From an uncultured Tessaracoccus sp. (lineage in GTDB: Bacteria > Actinomycetota > Actinomycetes > Propionibacteriales > Propionibacteriaceae): a stretch of 44,664 nt of DNA. The position numbers and the translations under genes are program-made. Below the pieces are notes generated by a model, which worked only from the letters and a program-made list of their open reading frames with translations, was not told where the DNA came from and made no database searches. Below are positions 26,915 through 34,742 of this stretch, one piece after another. Position 1 is the first letter of the stretch, and each line of letters opens with the position of its first letter. Where the stretch lies: NCBI RefSeq assembly GCF_947286155.1, contig NZ_CAMYPD010000021.1:1-44664 (forward strand). Reading direction: 5' to 3'.

Positions 26915-27892
26915 TTAAGAACTCGCGCTCGCTTCGTCTTCCGGAGTGTTGGCGGCGAGCCGGGCGGCGATGATGCTGGAGGTGATGATCTGCGCCTGGT
27001 GGTAGATCATGAGTGGCACGACGAGCATGCCCACGATGGATGCGGGGAACAGCACGGACGCGATGGGTACGCCGGTCACGAGTGACTTCTTTGTGCCGCA
27101 GAACATGACGGCAATCTGATCTTCGCGTGGGAACCCGAGCCAGCCGGCGACGTGCCACGTCAACCACAACATCAGCGCGAGCAGGGGGAGCGTGAACGCC
27201 AACGTCACGAGCAGATCAGACCAGCTGAGCCGCCGCCACATGCCGCTGGCGAACATCTCAGAGAACGCACCGTAGACGATGAGCACGATCACCGCTTGGT
27301 CGAGGAGCTTCAGACGGTCTTTATGACGTGCCATGAACGTAGCCGTGAAGACGCGGGAGAGCTGGCCCAAGAAAAAGGGCAGCAGCAGCTGGACGAACAC
27401 GTCGAGGGCAATCTGCCACGACAGCCCACCGCTGGCCGACGGGAAGAGCAGCATGACCAGCGCGGGCGTGAGCACCACACCCAACACATTCGACGCCGTA
27501 GCCGACATCATGGCCGCCGGCACGTTGCCGCCTGCCAGGGAGGTCATGTTGATCGACGACTGCACCGTCGACGGCGCTAGGCACAGGTACACGAGCCCGA
27601 TCCGAACGGGGTCAGACACGAAACCGTCAGGCATGAGCAGCATCGGGGCGCCGATGAGGGGGAACAGCACGAACGTGAACGCCAGGATGGTGAGGTGCAG
27701 GCGCCAGTGCTTGATGCCCGCCAGCGTTTCCGCGGTGCTCAGTCGCGCGCCGTAGCCGAAGAACAGCACGAACACGGCCACCTTCGTGGCGAAGTCGTAG
27801 ATCTCCGCTGGCCGCCCGGAAATGGGTACGATGATCGCCAGCGCCAGCGCGCCAAGGATGACGAGCGTCATCCGATCGATCTTGAACTTCAC
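26915..27892 (-). CDS. BASS-family transporter (SBF-like, bile acid:sodium symporter related)
   Basis: 325 residues, ATG 27892, with 9-10 hydrophobic helices. The text FVLFFGYGARLS, LCLAPSTVQSSINMTSLAGGN and FCGTKKSLVTGVPIA is typical of the SBF-like (YfeH/PF13593) branch, where the TKK segment is near the sodium and substrate site. The substrate of this branch is generally unknown. A run of eight C (minus strand) lies just after the stop at 26914-26907. Confidence 0.9.
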   Translation of the reverse strand: MKFKIDRMTLVILGALALAIIVPISGRPAEIYDFATKVAVFVLFFGYGARLSTAETLAGIKHWRLHLTILAFTFVLFPLIGAPMLLMPDGFVSDPVRIGLVYLCLAPSTVQSSINMTSLAGGNVPAAMMSATASNVLGVVLTPALVMLLFPSASGGLSWQIALDVFVQLLLPFFLGQLSRVFTATFMARHKDRLKLLDQAVIVLIVYGAFSEMFASGMWRRLSWSDLLVTLAFTLPLLALMLWLTWHVAGWLGFPREDQIAVMFCGTKKSLVTGVPIASVLFPASIVGMLVVPLMIYHQAQIITSSIIAARLAANTPEDEASASS

Positions 27893-27904
27893 GGGGGCTC
27901 GACG

Positions 27905-28519
27905 CTACTCGGCGGCGTCTTCGTCGGCCATGCCAGGAGGTATGGCCGCGGTGAGCTTCGGGCTCACCGGCCAGTCGGCGGGGTAGCGCCAGTCAAGCTC
28001 GGCCACTTCCTTGTCGAGCTTGCGGCGAGCACGCGACGAGATGCGGTCGCCGTAGACGGTGCCGTTGAGGTGGTCGGTTTCATGCTGCAAGCAACGAGCG
28101 AGCAAGCCAGTGCCGACCACCTCAACGTCGTTGCCCGACGCGTCCTGCCCGCGGCAGACGGCGTAGTCGGGGCGGGAGACCGTCGCGTATCCACCCGGGT
28201 AGGAGAGGCAGCCTTCCTCCGATGAATCGAGCACGCGCTCCTTCCCTTCGGGCAGAGTGACCACCGGGTTGCACACCACCCCGCGCTGGATGTTCATGTC
28301 TGCGTCGGGGCACTCGTAGACGAAGACGGAGAGGTCGAGGCCCACCTGCGTGGCGGCCAGACCGACGCCTTCGGCAGCTTCCATCGTGGCGAACATGTCC
28401 CTCACCAGCTGCTGAAGCTCCTCATCAAACTGCTCCACAGGGCGCGTTTGCTGATGCATCACGGGCGTGCCCCAGCGGGTGATGGGGAGCACGGTGCCAC
28501 CGGTGGTGAGGTCCGTCAT
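27905..28519 (-). CDS. def: Peptide deformylase
   Basis: 204 residues from ATG 28519, with AAGGA about 7 bases upstream. It removes the formyl group from nascent proteins. All three motifs are intact: GVGLAATQVG (51-60), EGCLSYPGG with metal ligand C104, and QHETDHLNG with H146, E147 and H150. The C-terminal part (ARRKLDKEVAELDWRYP) is a common actinobacterial extension. The frame is open further upstream, but the promoter box at 28554-28559 lies in that part. Confidence 0.95.
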   Translation of the reverse strand: MTDLTTGGTVLPITRWGTPVMHQQTRPVEQFDEELQQLVRDMFATMEAAEGVGLAATQVGLDLSVFVYECPDADMNIQRGVVCNPVVTLPEGKERVLDSSEEGCLSYPGGYATVSRPDYAVCRGQDASGNDVEVVGTGLLARCLQHETDHLNGTVYGDRISSRARRKLDKEVAELDWRYPADWPVSPKLTAAIPPGMADEDAAE

Positions 28520-28553
28520 TGTGAATCCTTGCCTTCGACGTTTTGCTCCGCCC

Positions 28554-28582
28554 ATTATGCCGTCTCCCGTCGTAGTCTCGAA
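28554..28582 (-). promoter_or_regulatory. Probable sigma70-type promoter of the deformylase gene
   Basis: Minus strand: TTCGAG (28582-28577), a 17-base spacer, then CATAAT (28559-28554). It is divergent from and overlaps the xerC promoter at 28573-28578, so the two may compete. Confidence 0.4.
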
Positions 28583-28586
28583 TCTA
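28573..28586 (+). promoter_or_regulatory. Leaderless-type -10 box of xerC
   Basis: TAGTCT (28573-28578), 7 bases, ATG 28586, without a Shine-Dalgarno. It decides the start; the frame itself is open from 28448. Confidence 0.6.
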
Positions 28587-29479
28587 TGGCCGCCTGGGAA
28601 GCCCTGATCGAGGAGTACAGCGAACACCTCGCCATCGACCGTGGGCTCTCGCCGCACACCGTACGTGCCTACGGCGCTGACCTCCGCCTGCTCGCAGCCC
28701 ACATCGACGATCCGCGCGCCGTCACGTTGACCACGCTCAGAACCTGGTTGGCTGACATGGCAGACCAAGGGACAGCCGCCTCGTCGATCCAGCGTCGGGT
28801 GGCGTGCGTGCGCGGCTACTTCGCCTGGGCGGCCAGAGAAGGGTTCATCGACGACGACCCCGCGCTCAGGCTGGTGGCGCCGAAGCGCTCACGTCGGCTG
28901 CCGAAGGTGCTGTCGCACGGGGAAATCGACGACGTCATGGCGAGCGCTACGACGCGCCTGGTGGAAAGCGACGACCCACTGGCCGCCCGCGATCGAGCCA
29001 TCGTCGAGCTGCTGTATTCGAGCGGGCTGCGTATCTCGGAACTCACCAGCATCAAGATTCGGGACGTGGACGCCGAGCACCGCACGGTTCGCGTGATGGG
29101 CAAGGGCGCCAAGGAACGCGCAGTGCCGATGGGAGCACCGGCTGCTAGCGCCGTCGCGGCCTGGTTGGAGCGCCGCGACGAGGTGGCCACGCCGCGGAGC
29201 CCTGACACGCTTTTCCTCGGCGCGCGCGGGGGAGCGCTCGACCCACGGGTGGCTAGACGCGTCGTGCACGAAGCGACGGCCGCCGCCGGCCCCGGTGCGG
29301 AGATCGGCCCCCACGGGCTGCGGCACGCCATGGCGACGCACCTGCTCGACGGAGGCGCCGACCTGCGCAGCGTGCAAGAGATGCTGGGGCACGCGTCGGT
29401 GGCGACCACGCAGATCTACACCCACGTCACCTCCGAGCGCCTCCGGCAGGCCTTTCAGCAGGCCCATCCGCGCGCCTGA
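28586..29479 (+). CDS. xerC: XerC/XerD tyrosine recombinase (chromosome dimer resolution), probably XerC
   Basis: 297 residues from ATG 28586. An N-terminal SAM-like core-binding domain (residues about 3-90) is followed by the catalytic domain with all six residues: R149 (GLRISEL), K173, H243 and R246 (HGLRHAMATHLL), H269 (LGHASV) and Y278 (IYTH). It resolves chromosome dimers at dif with its partner. XerC rather than XerD is inferred from the neighbourhood, since xerC sits next to M23 and rpsB in many actinobacteria. No phage or integrative element is nearby. Confidence 0.9.
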   Translation: MAAWEALIEEYSEHLAIDRGLSPHTVRAYGADLRLLAAHIDDPRAVTLTTLRTWLADMADQGTAASSIQRRVACVRGYFAWAAREGFIDDDPALRLVAPKRSRRLPKVLSHGEIDDVMASATTRLVESDDPLAARDRAIVELLYSSGLRISELTSIKIRDVDAEHRTVRVMGKGAKERAVPMGAPAASAVAAWLERRDEVATPRSPDTLFLGARGGALDPRVARRVVHEATAAAGPGAEIGPHGLRHAMATHLLDGGADLRSVQEMLGHASVATTQIYTHVTSERLRQAFQQAHPRA

Positions 29480-29493
29480 CCAGCCGCGCCAAC

Positions 29494-30396
29494 TCACCGC
29501 AACAACGTCAGCGGGTCGACGAGTGCCCCACCCTTCCACGCCATCCAGTGCAGATGGCACCCGGTGGAGTACCCGGTGGTGCCCACCACACCCACCTGCG
29601 CGCCCGCGTCGAGGTGTTGGCCGATCTGCACGTCGAAACGCGGCAGGTGGGCGTAGGCCGTGACGAGACCGTTCTCGTGACGCACGTGGACTCGTAGCCC
29701 GTATCCCCTGGTGGTATCGCGTTTGACCACCTCGCCTGCCCACGGCACATGGATGGGCGCGCCACACGCCGCTCCGAAATCCACCCCGTCGTGCAATTTG
29801 TAGATGCCGGTGACCGGGTGCACGCGCATGCCGAACTTCGACGTGACCGGCCCCCGCACAGGCGCCTGCCCAGGCGTAACCGGCTCGACACCCACCGTCG
29901 CAGCCGGCAACGCTGCCGGAACCACAGGCGCCGTCCCCATGGGTACCAGCCGTACTCGACGAAGTGTGAGGTAGGGGAGCGGATCGTGATAGTCGGTGCC
30001 GTCGGTGAGCCCCCAATGCAGGCAGGCGGGCGTGCAATGCCCCGGCTGCAGTGTGCCGATCACCTGGCCCGACGTCACCACCTCGCCCTTGCGCACGCTG
30101 CCGGAGACCGGCGTGTAGGTGGTGCGTAGTCCGTTGCCGTGATCGATGGATACCGACGGGCGCCCCGCGACGACGCCGGCGAAGTGCACGCGCCCTTGCG
30201 CGGCGGCGCGCACGGATGTGCCCGGGCTGGCCATGATGTCGACGCCGCGGTGGCCGGGGCCGTAGCGGTGGGCGGGCGCGTCGAAGCCGCGCACGACCGG
30301 GCCATCGACAGGCATCGTGAGTTCGAGGCCCGACGCATGGGCTGGGGTTGCGCTCCACGCCACGAGCAGGAGGAAGATGAGCAGTAGTTTCTTCAT
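29494..30396 (-). CDS. Secreted protein with two tandem M23 (LytM) peptidase domains
   Basis: 300 residues from ATG 30396. A signal peptide (residues 1-22, ending at AHA) is followed by an M23 domain at about 30-143 and a second at about 180-299. The second has complete zinc-site residues: H202, D206 (LHDGVDFG), H281 and H283 (CHLHWMAW). The first has H49 and D53 (HRGVDI) but Cys in place of the first His of HxH (C125-L-H127), so it is probably degenerate or regulatory. Product acts on peptidoglycan cross-links outside the cell. It is divergent from rpsB, in the place where other actinobacteria keep a single M23 gene. Confidence 0.9.
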   Translation of the reverse strand: MKKLLLIFLLLVAWSATPAHASGLELTMPVDGPVVRGFDAPAHRYGPGHRGVDIMASPGTSVRAAAQGRVHFAGVVAGRPSVSIDHGNGLRTTYTPVSGSVRKGEVVTSGQVIGTLQPGHCTPACLHWGLTDGTDYHDPLPYLTLRRVRLVPMGTAPVVPAALPAATVGVEPVTPGQAPVRGPVTSKFGMRVHPVTGIYKLHDGVDFGAACGAPIHVPWAGEVVKRDTTRGYGLRVHVRHENGLVTAYAHLPRFDVQIGQHLDAGAQVGVVGTTGYSTGCHLHWMAWKGGALVDPLTLLR

Positions 30397-30497
30397 ACCC
30401 TTTGTTATGGCAGCGACACGCCCGAAACTTGCACGCGAATTGAAATCTGTGGATAACTCTCGACGGATACCCGCACGGCAGCTGATGCGCTCGGCAG

Positions 30498-30526
30498 TTG
30501 GGGGCTGGCCGAGGTTCCGCTAGAAT
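30498..30526 (+). promoter_or_regulatory. Promoter of rpsB–tsf
   Basis: TTGGGG at 30498-30503, a 17-base spacer and TAGAAT at 30521-30526. Transcription would begin near 30533, giving a leader of about 165 bases. Confidence 0.6.
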
Positions 30527-30532
30527 CGCACC

Positions 30533-30699
30533 CGCACCCGCACACGTGGGTGACTTCGCATGCGCTGCGGGCTTGCCCCGGTTGCTCAGTGGTCCCGTCT
30601 AGACGGGTTGGGCGCCGAGCGCATCAGGACTAACCACCGTGGGCGTCGCCCACCCGATATGAGGTTGTGCGCGCTGCGCCAACCGCGAAAGGAACGGCC
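30533..30699 (+). promoter_or_regulatory. Structured rpsB leader, candidate S2 autoregulatory RNA
   Basis: The leader holds several helices: a 14-base palindrome CCCGTCTAGACGGG (30594-30607), a 6-bp stem with a 3-base loop at 30639-30653 (GTGGGC/GCCCAC), and a stem at 30663-30684 (GGTTG and GCGC arms with one bulge) that ends 3 bases before the AAAGGA site of rpsB. A second GGTTG at 30580-30584 could pair with the same CAACC (30680-30684), so two folds are possible. Autoregulation of rpsB by S2 is known in other bacteria; the mechanism here is inference. Confidence 0.5.
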
Positions 30700-31635
30700 A
30701 TGGCCGTCGTAACCACGAGGCAGCTGCTGGAAAACGGCGTTCACTTCGGGCACCAGACCCGTCGTTGGAACCCCAAGATGAAGCGCTTCATCTTCACCGA
30801 GCGCAACGGCATCTACATCATCGACCTGCAGCTCTCCCTCACCTACATTGACAAGGCATTCAACTTCGTCAAGTCCACCGTCGCGCGAGGCGGACAGATC
30901 CTATTCGTCGGCACCAAGAAGCAGGCCCAGGGCAGCATCGCCGAGCAGGCCACCCGCGTCGGCATGCCCTACGTGAACCAGCGTTGGCTGGGCGGCATGC
31001 TCACGAACTTCGACACCGTCTCCAAGCGTGTGCAGCGCCTCAAGGAACTCGAGGCCATGGACTTCACCGACGTCGCCGCCTCCGGCCTCACCAAGAAGGA
31101 ACTGCTCGGCCTCGAGCGCGAGAAGGACAAGCTGTCGAAGACCCTCGGCGGCATCCGCGACATGGGTAAGACCCCGCAGGCCGTCTGGGTGGTTGACACC
31201 AAGAAGGAGCACCTCGCCGTCGACGAGGCGCGCAAGCTGAACATCCCGATCGTTGGCATCCTCGACACCAACTGTGACCCCGACGAGGTCGACTACGCGG
31301 TGCCTGGCAACGACGACGCGATCCGCTCCGTCGCGCTGCTCACCCGCATCATCGCCGACGCCGTGGCCGAGGGCCTGATCGAGCGCTCGCAGGGCAAGAC
31401 TGGCGAAGACTCCGAGGCCGAGCCCATGCCCGACTGGGAGCGCGAGCTGCTGGGTGCCGAAGACGAGGCCAAGCCTGCTGAGAAGCAGGACGAGGCTGAA
31501 GCCGCCGACGCTCCCGTCGCTGAAGAATCTGCCGAGATCGTCGAGGCGGCTGCCCCCGAGGCCGCTGCTGCGCAGGAACTGGCCGAGGAGCCTGCCAAGG
31601 CTGACGACGCCAAGTCTGAGACCGAGACCAAGTAA
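30700..31635 (+). CDS. rpsB: 30S ribosomal protein S2
   Basis: 311 residues from ATG 30700, with AAAGGA 7 bases upstream; the upstream GTG 30667 lies within the leader hairpin. The S2 core is complete (residues 1-230), including GVHFGHQTRRWNPKMK, FVGTKKQAQ and NQRWLGGMLTN. The last 75 residues are an Ala/Glu-rich acidic tail typical of actinobacterial S2 but disordered in appearance. It begins the rpsB–tsf–pyrH–frr–cdsA–rlmN run. Confidence 0.97.
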   Translation: MAVVTTRQLLENGVHFGHQTRRWNPKMKRFIFTERNGIYIIDLQLSLTYIDKAFNFVKSTVARGGQILFVGTKKQAQGSIAEQATRVGMPYVNQRWLGGMLTNFDTVSKRVQRLKELEAMDFTDVAASGLTKKELLGLEREKDKLSKTLGGIRDMGKTPQAVWVVDTKKEHLAVDEARKLNIPIVGILDTNCDPDEVDYAVPGNDDAIRSVALLTRIIADAVAEGLIERSQGKTGEDSEAEPMPDWERELLGAEDEAKPAEKQDEAEAADAPVAEESAEIVEAAAPEAAAAQELAEEPAKADDAKSETETK

Positions 31636-31673
31636 CCAACCGACTCCACCAACGAGCAAGAACGGATTACGCA

Positions 31674-32483
31674 ATGGCAATTACCGCCGCTGACGTGAAG
31701 AAGCTTCGCGACGCCACTGGCGCGGGCATGATGGACGCCAAGAAGGCCCTCACCGAGGCCAACGGCGATTTCGAGCAGGCCGTGGAGAACCTCCGTGTGC
31801 ACGGCCTGGCCAAGATGGCAAAGCGCGCAGACCGCGAAGCCACCAACGGCATCGTCGCTGGCAAGGACGGCGTGCTCATCCAGCTCGCCGCTGAGACCGA
31901 CTTCGTCGCCAAGAACGCCGAGTTCGTCGAACTGGCCGACAAGATCGTCGACACCGTTGCCGAGTCCGGCGCGGCCGACGTCGAGGCCACCAACGCCACG
32001 AAGTTCGACGACGGCACCGTCGAGGACGCTGTGAAGGCGCTCGGCGCGAAGACGGGCGAGAACCTGTCGCTCGCCAACGTCGCGAACTTCCAGGGCACCA
32101 CGCACCTGTACCTCCACCGTCGCGCTTCCGACCTGCCCCCGCAGGTTGGCGTGCTCGTCGAGTACGAGGGTGGCGACGATGCGCTGGCTCACCAGGTGGC
32201 CATGCAGATTGCCGCCATGATGCCGACCTTCGTCTCCCGTGATGAGGTGCCGGAGGAGACGGTCGCCAACGAGCGTCGCATCGCCGAAGCCACCGCCGTC
32301 GAGGAAGGCAAGCCTGAGAAGGCTATCCCGCGGATCATCGAGGGCCGCCTGAACGGCTACTTCAAGGAAGTGTGCCTCGTCGACCAGCCTGCGGTGTGGG
32401 AAGACAAGCAGACCGTCGGCAACGTGCTCGACGCTGCTGGCATGAAGGTGCAGCGCTTCGTTCGCTTCGCTATCCAGGGCTGA
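31674..32483 (+). CDS. tsf: Elongation factor Ts
   Basis: 269 residues from ATG 31674. It exchanges GDP for GTP on EF-Tu. The N-terminal UBA-like domain (VKKLRDATGAGMMDAKKAL) and the EF-Tu contact TDFVAKN are both present, and the length is usual for the family. It follows rpsB by 38 bases, the standard arrangement. Confidence 0.97.
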   Translation: MAITAADVKKLRDATGAGMMDAKKALTEANGDFEQAVENLRVHGLAKMAKRADREATNGIVAGKDGVLIQLAAETDFVAKNAEFVELADKIVDTVAESGAADVEATNATKFDDGTVEDAVKALGAKTGENLSLANVANFQGTTHLYLHRRASDLPPQVGVLVEYEGGDDALAHQVAMQIAAMMPTFVSRDEVPEETVANERRIAEATAVEEGKPEKAIPRIIEGRLNGYFKEVCLVDQPAVWEDKQTVGNVLDAAGMKVQRFVRFAIQG

Positions 32484-32519
32484 GCCGAGGGGTTGTCCTC
32501 GCGAAACAGAGAAACACAG

Positions 32520-32558
32520 TAGAGTGGCGTGCGCCGCGTGGGATTCCCCGCGGCGCAC
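32520..32558 (+). promoter_or_regulatory. Possible pyrH promoter box and leader hairpin
   Basis: TAGAGT at 32520-32525 could be a -10 box. A 10-bp GC stem follows (GTGCGCCGCG pairing with CGCGGCGCAC, 32530-32558), 10 bases before the AGGAGG of pyrH. It may act as a weak tsf terminator or shape pyrH translation. Confidence 0.4.
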
Positions 32559-32580
32559 GCGCACATCAGGAGGTCCTCAC

Positions 32581-33294
32581 ATGCCGCAGCCATTCCATCG
32601 TGTACTGCTCAAACTCTCCGGTGAGGTGTTTGGCGGTGGCAAGCTCGGGGTCGACCCCGTCGTGGTGTCACAAATCGCCAAGGAGATCGCCGACGTGGTG
32701 CGCGGGGGAACGCAAGTATCCGTCGTCGTGGGCGGTGGCAACTACTTCCGCGGTGCAGAGCTCTCGCAGTCCGGCATGGATCGCGACCGCGCCGACTACA
32801 TGGGCATGCTCGGCACCGTCATGAACTGCCTCGCACTGCAAGACTTCTGCGAGAAGGCAGGCATCGAGACCCGCGTGCAGAGCGCAATCACCATGGGCCA
32901 GGTGGCCGAGTCGTACATTCCGCGTCGCGCGGAGCGCCACATGGAGAAGGGGCGGCTCGTCATCTTCGGTGCAGGCTCCGGCATGCCGTACTTCTCGACG
33001 GACACCGTCGCCGCCCAGCGGGCCCTGGAGATCGGCGCTGAGGTGCTGCTGATGGGCAAGAACGGCGTCGACGGGGTCTACGATTCCGACCCTCGCACCA
33101 ACCCGGATGCCAAGAAATACGAGCACCTCAGCTACGCCGACTTCCTCAACAAAGACCTCAAGGTGGCCGACGCCACCGCCATTGCGCTGGCACGCGACAA
33201 TGACCTCGATCTCATTTTCTTCAACTTGTCCAAGACTGGAAACATCGCCCGCGTCATTGCTGGTGAGGAAATCGGGACCACGGTCTCGAACTAA
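32581..33294 (+). CDS. pyrH: UMP kinase
   Basis: 237 residues from ATG 32581, 8 bases after AGGAGG. It converts UMP to UDP and is a hexameric, GTP-regulated amino acid kinase fold enzyme. Motifs are LLKLSGEVF (Lys-binding loop), VVVGGGNYFRG, GSGMPYFSTDT and LMGKNGVDGVYDSDP. Upstream in-frame GTG 32524 is ignored because the RBS lies after it. Confidence 0.96.
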   Translation: MPQPFHRVLLKLSGEVFGGGKLGVDPVVVSQIAKEIADVVRGGTQVSVVVGGGNYFRGAELSQSGMDRDRADYMGMLGTVMNCLALQDFCEKAGIETRVQSAITMGQVAESYIPRRAERHMEKGRLVIFGAGSGMPYFSTDTVAAQRALEIGAEVLLMGKNGVDGVYDSDPRTNPDAKKYEHLSYADFLNKDLKVADATAIALARDNDLDLIFFNLSKTGNIARVIAGEEIGTTVSN

Positions 33295-33317
33295 CGAACA
33301 GGAAGGAGCGGTCGTCC

Positions 33318-33875
33318 ATGATCGCCGAAACCGAGAAGGAAGCTACCAAGGCCATGGAGGCCGCGGTTGATTTCGCACGAGAAGACCTTGCCACCATCCG
33401 CACCGGACGTGCGCACCCGGCAATGTTCAACAAGCTGAACGCCGACTATTACGGCGCCCCGACGCCGCTGCAGCAGCTGGCGACGTTCACCTCGCCGGAT
33501 GCGCGCACCATGCTCATCACCCCCTTCGACCGCAGCTCGATTGGCGCCATTGAGAAGGCCATCCGCGACGCCGACCTCGGCGTGAACCCCAGCAACGACG
33601 GCAACGCTATTCGCTGCGTCATGCCCACGCTGACGGAAGAACGTCGCAAGGAATACACCAAGCTCGCCAAGCAGAAGGCCGAGGACGCGCGCGTGGTGGT
33701 GCGCAACGCTCGACGCAACGCCATGGACGCGCTCAAGAAGGCTGAGAAGGACGGCGACATCAGCGAGGACGATCTCGCCCGCGCTGAGAAGTCCATCGAC
33801 GGCATCACGAAGAAGCACGTCGACCAGGTGGACGAAATCCTGAAGCGTAAAGAGCAGGAGCTCCTCGAAATTTGA
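33318..33875 (+). CDS. frr: Ribosome recycling factor
   Basis: 185 residues from ATG 33318, with GGAAGGAG upstream. With EF-G it splits post-termination ribosomes. The RTGRAHPAMF motif and the three-helix coiled-coil ending HVDQVDEILKRKEQELLEI are characteristic; the length is exactly the family norm. It overlaps cdsA by 4 bases. Confidence 0.97.
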   Translation: MIAETEKEATKAMEAAVDFAREDLATIRTGRAHPAMFNKLNADYYGAPTPLQQLATFTSPDARTMLITPFDRSSIGAIEKAIRDADLGVNPSNDGNAIRCVMPTLTEERRKEYTKLAKQKAEDARVVVRNARRNAMDALKKAEKDGDISEDDLARAEKSIDGITKKHVDQVDEILKRKEQELLEI

Positions 33876-34741
33876 GGCCGCACCCAGTCGTCAAGCGCCC
33901 GGCGCCGAGTGCAGGCAGGAACCTTCCTGTCGCAATCGGCGTCGGTCTCGCGTTGCTGGCTCCCATCGTCGTGGGGCTGGTGTGGATCGACTGGATCTTC
34001 GTCGCCTACGTGACGCTGATGCTCTGCCTCGCGGTGGTAGAGGTCAGCCGTGCGCTGCGCCTCGTCGGTATGCATGTGGAGACGGTGCCCATCGTCATCG
34101 GAACGGCGCTGTGCCTGTCTGGTGTGTATTGGGTGGCCGCCAACCCTGACGTCGGGGTGTCTCCGATGACGGTCATCGTCTCAACGCTCGGCGGCACCGT
34201 GCTCGCCTGCATCGTGGCCAGGCTCTTTCGCTCCGAGCCGCTGGGATTCGTTCGCGACGTCTCCGCAAGCTCGTTCGTGATCGCCTACATTCCTCTCATT
34301 GGGCTCTTCGTGGCATTGCTCATGGCCCCCGACGACGGCTCGGCGCGCATCGCCACGTTGCTCGTCTGCGTCGTGCTATCAGACACCGGCGCCTACGCCA
34401 CCGGCGTGCTGTTCGGCAAGCACAAGATGGCGCCCAAAATCAGCCCCAGTAAAACCTGGGAAGGGTTCGCGGGCGCCCTCATCTGGACGACGATCGGTGC
34501 CACGGTGTGCGCGCACTTCATGCTGCACATTGCCTGGTGGGTGGGTATTCCGCTCGGCATCCTCGTCGCCATCGCAGCGACGGTGGGTGACCTCACCGAG
34601 TCGCTGATCAAACGCGACGTGGGCGTGAAAGATATGTCGAATTGGCTGCCCGGCCACGGCGGCATCATGGATCGACTCGACTCGATGCTGATGGCTCTGC
34701 CTGTTGGGTGGTTCATCCTCAACCTGACGATGGGATCGTGA
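33872..34741 (+). CDS. cdsA: Phosphatidate cytidylyltransferase
   Basis: 289 residues from TTG 33872 (TTGA overlap with the frr stop). An integral membrane enzyme that makes CDP-diacylglycerol for phospholipid synthesis, with about 7-8 helices. The signature is intact near the C terminus: SLIKRDVGVKDMSNWLPGHG followed by GIMDRLDS. The TTG start is supported by overlap and because the basic N terminus (RPHPVVKRPAPS) precedes helix 1. Confidence 0.95.
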   Translation: MRPHPVVKRPAPSAGRNLPVAIGVGLALLAPIVVGLVWIDWIFVAYVTLMLCLAVVEVSRALRLVGMHVETVPIVIGTALCLSGVYWVAANPDVGVSPMTVIVSTLGGTVLACIVARLFRSEPLGFVRDVSASSFVIAYIPLIGLFVALLMAPDDGSARIATLLVCVVLSDTGAYATGVLFGKHKMAPKISPSKTWEGFAGALIWTTIGATVCAHFMLHIAWWVGIPLGILVAIAATVGDLTESLIKRDVGVKDMSNWLPGHGGIMDRLDSMLMALPVGWFILNLTMGS

Positions 34742-34742
34742 C

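Noticed and set aside
30580..30630. tRNA-like bases in the rpsB leader (GGTTGCTCAGTGG)
   Set aside because: No acceptor stem, no GGTTCGA T-loop and no anticodon arm of proper size.
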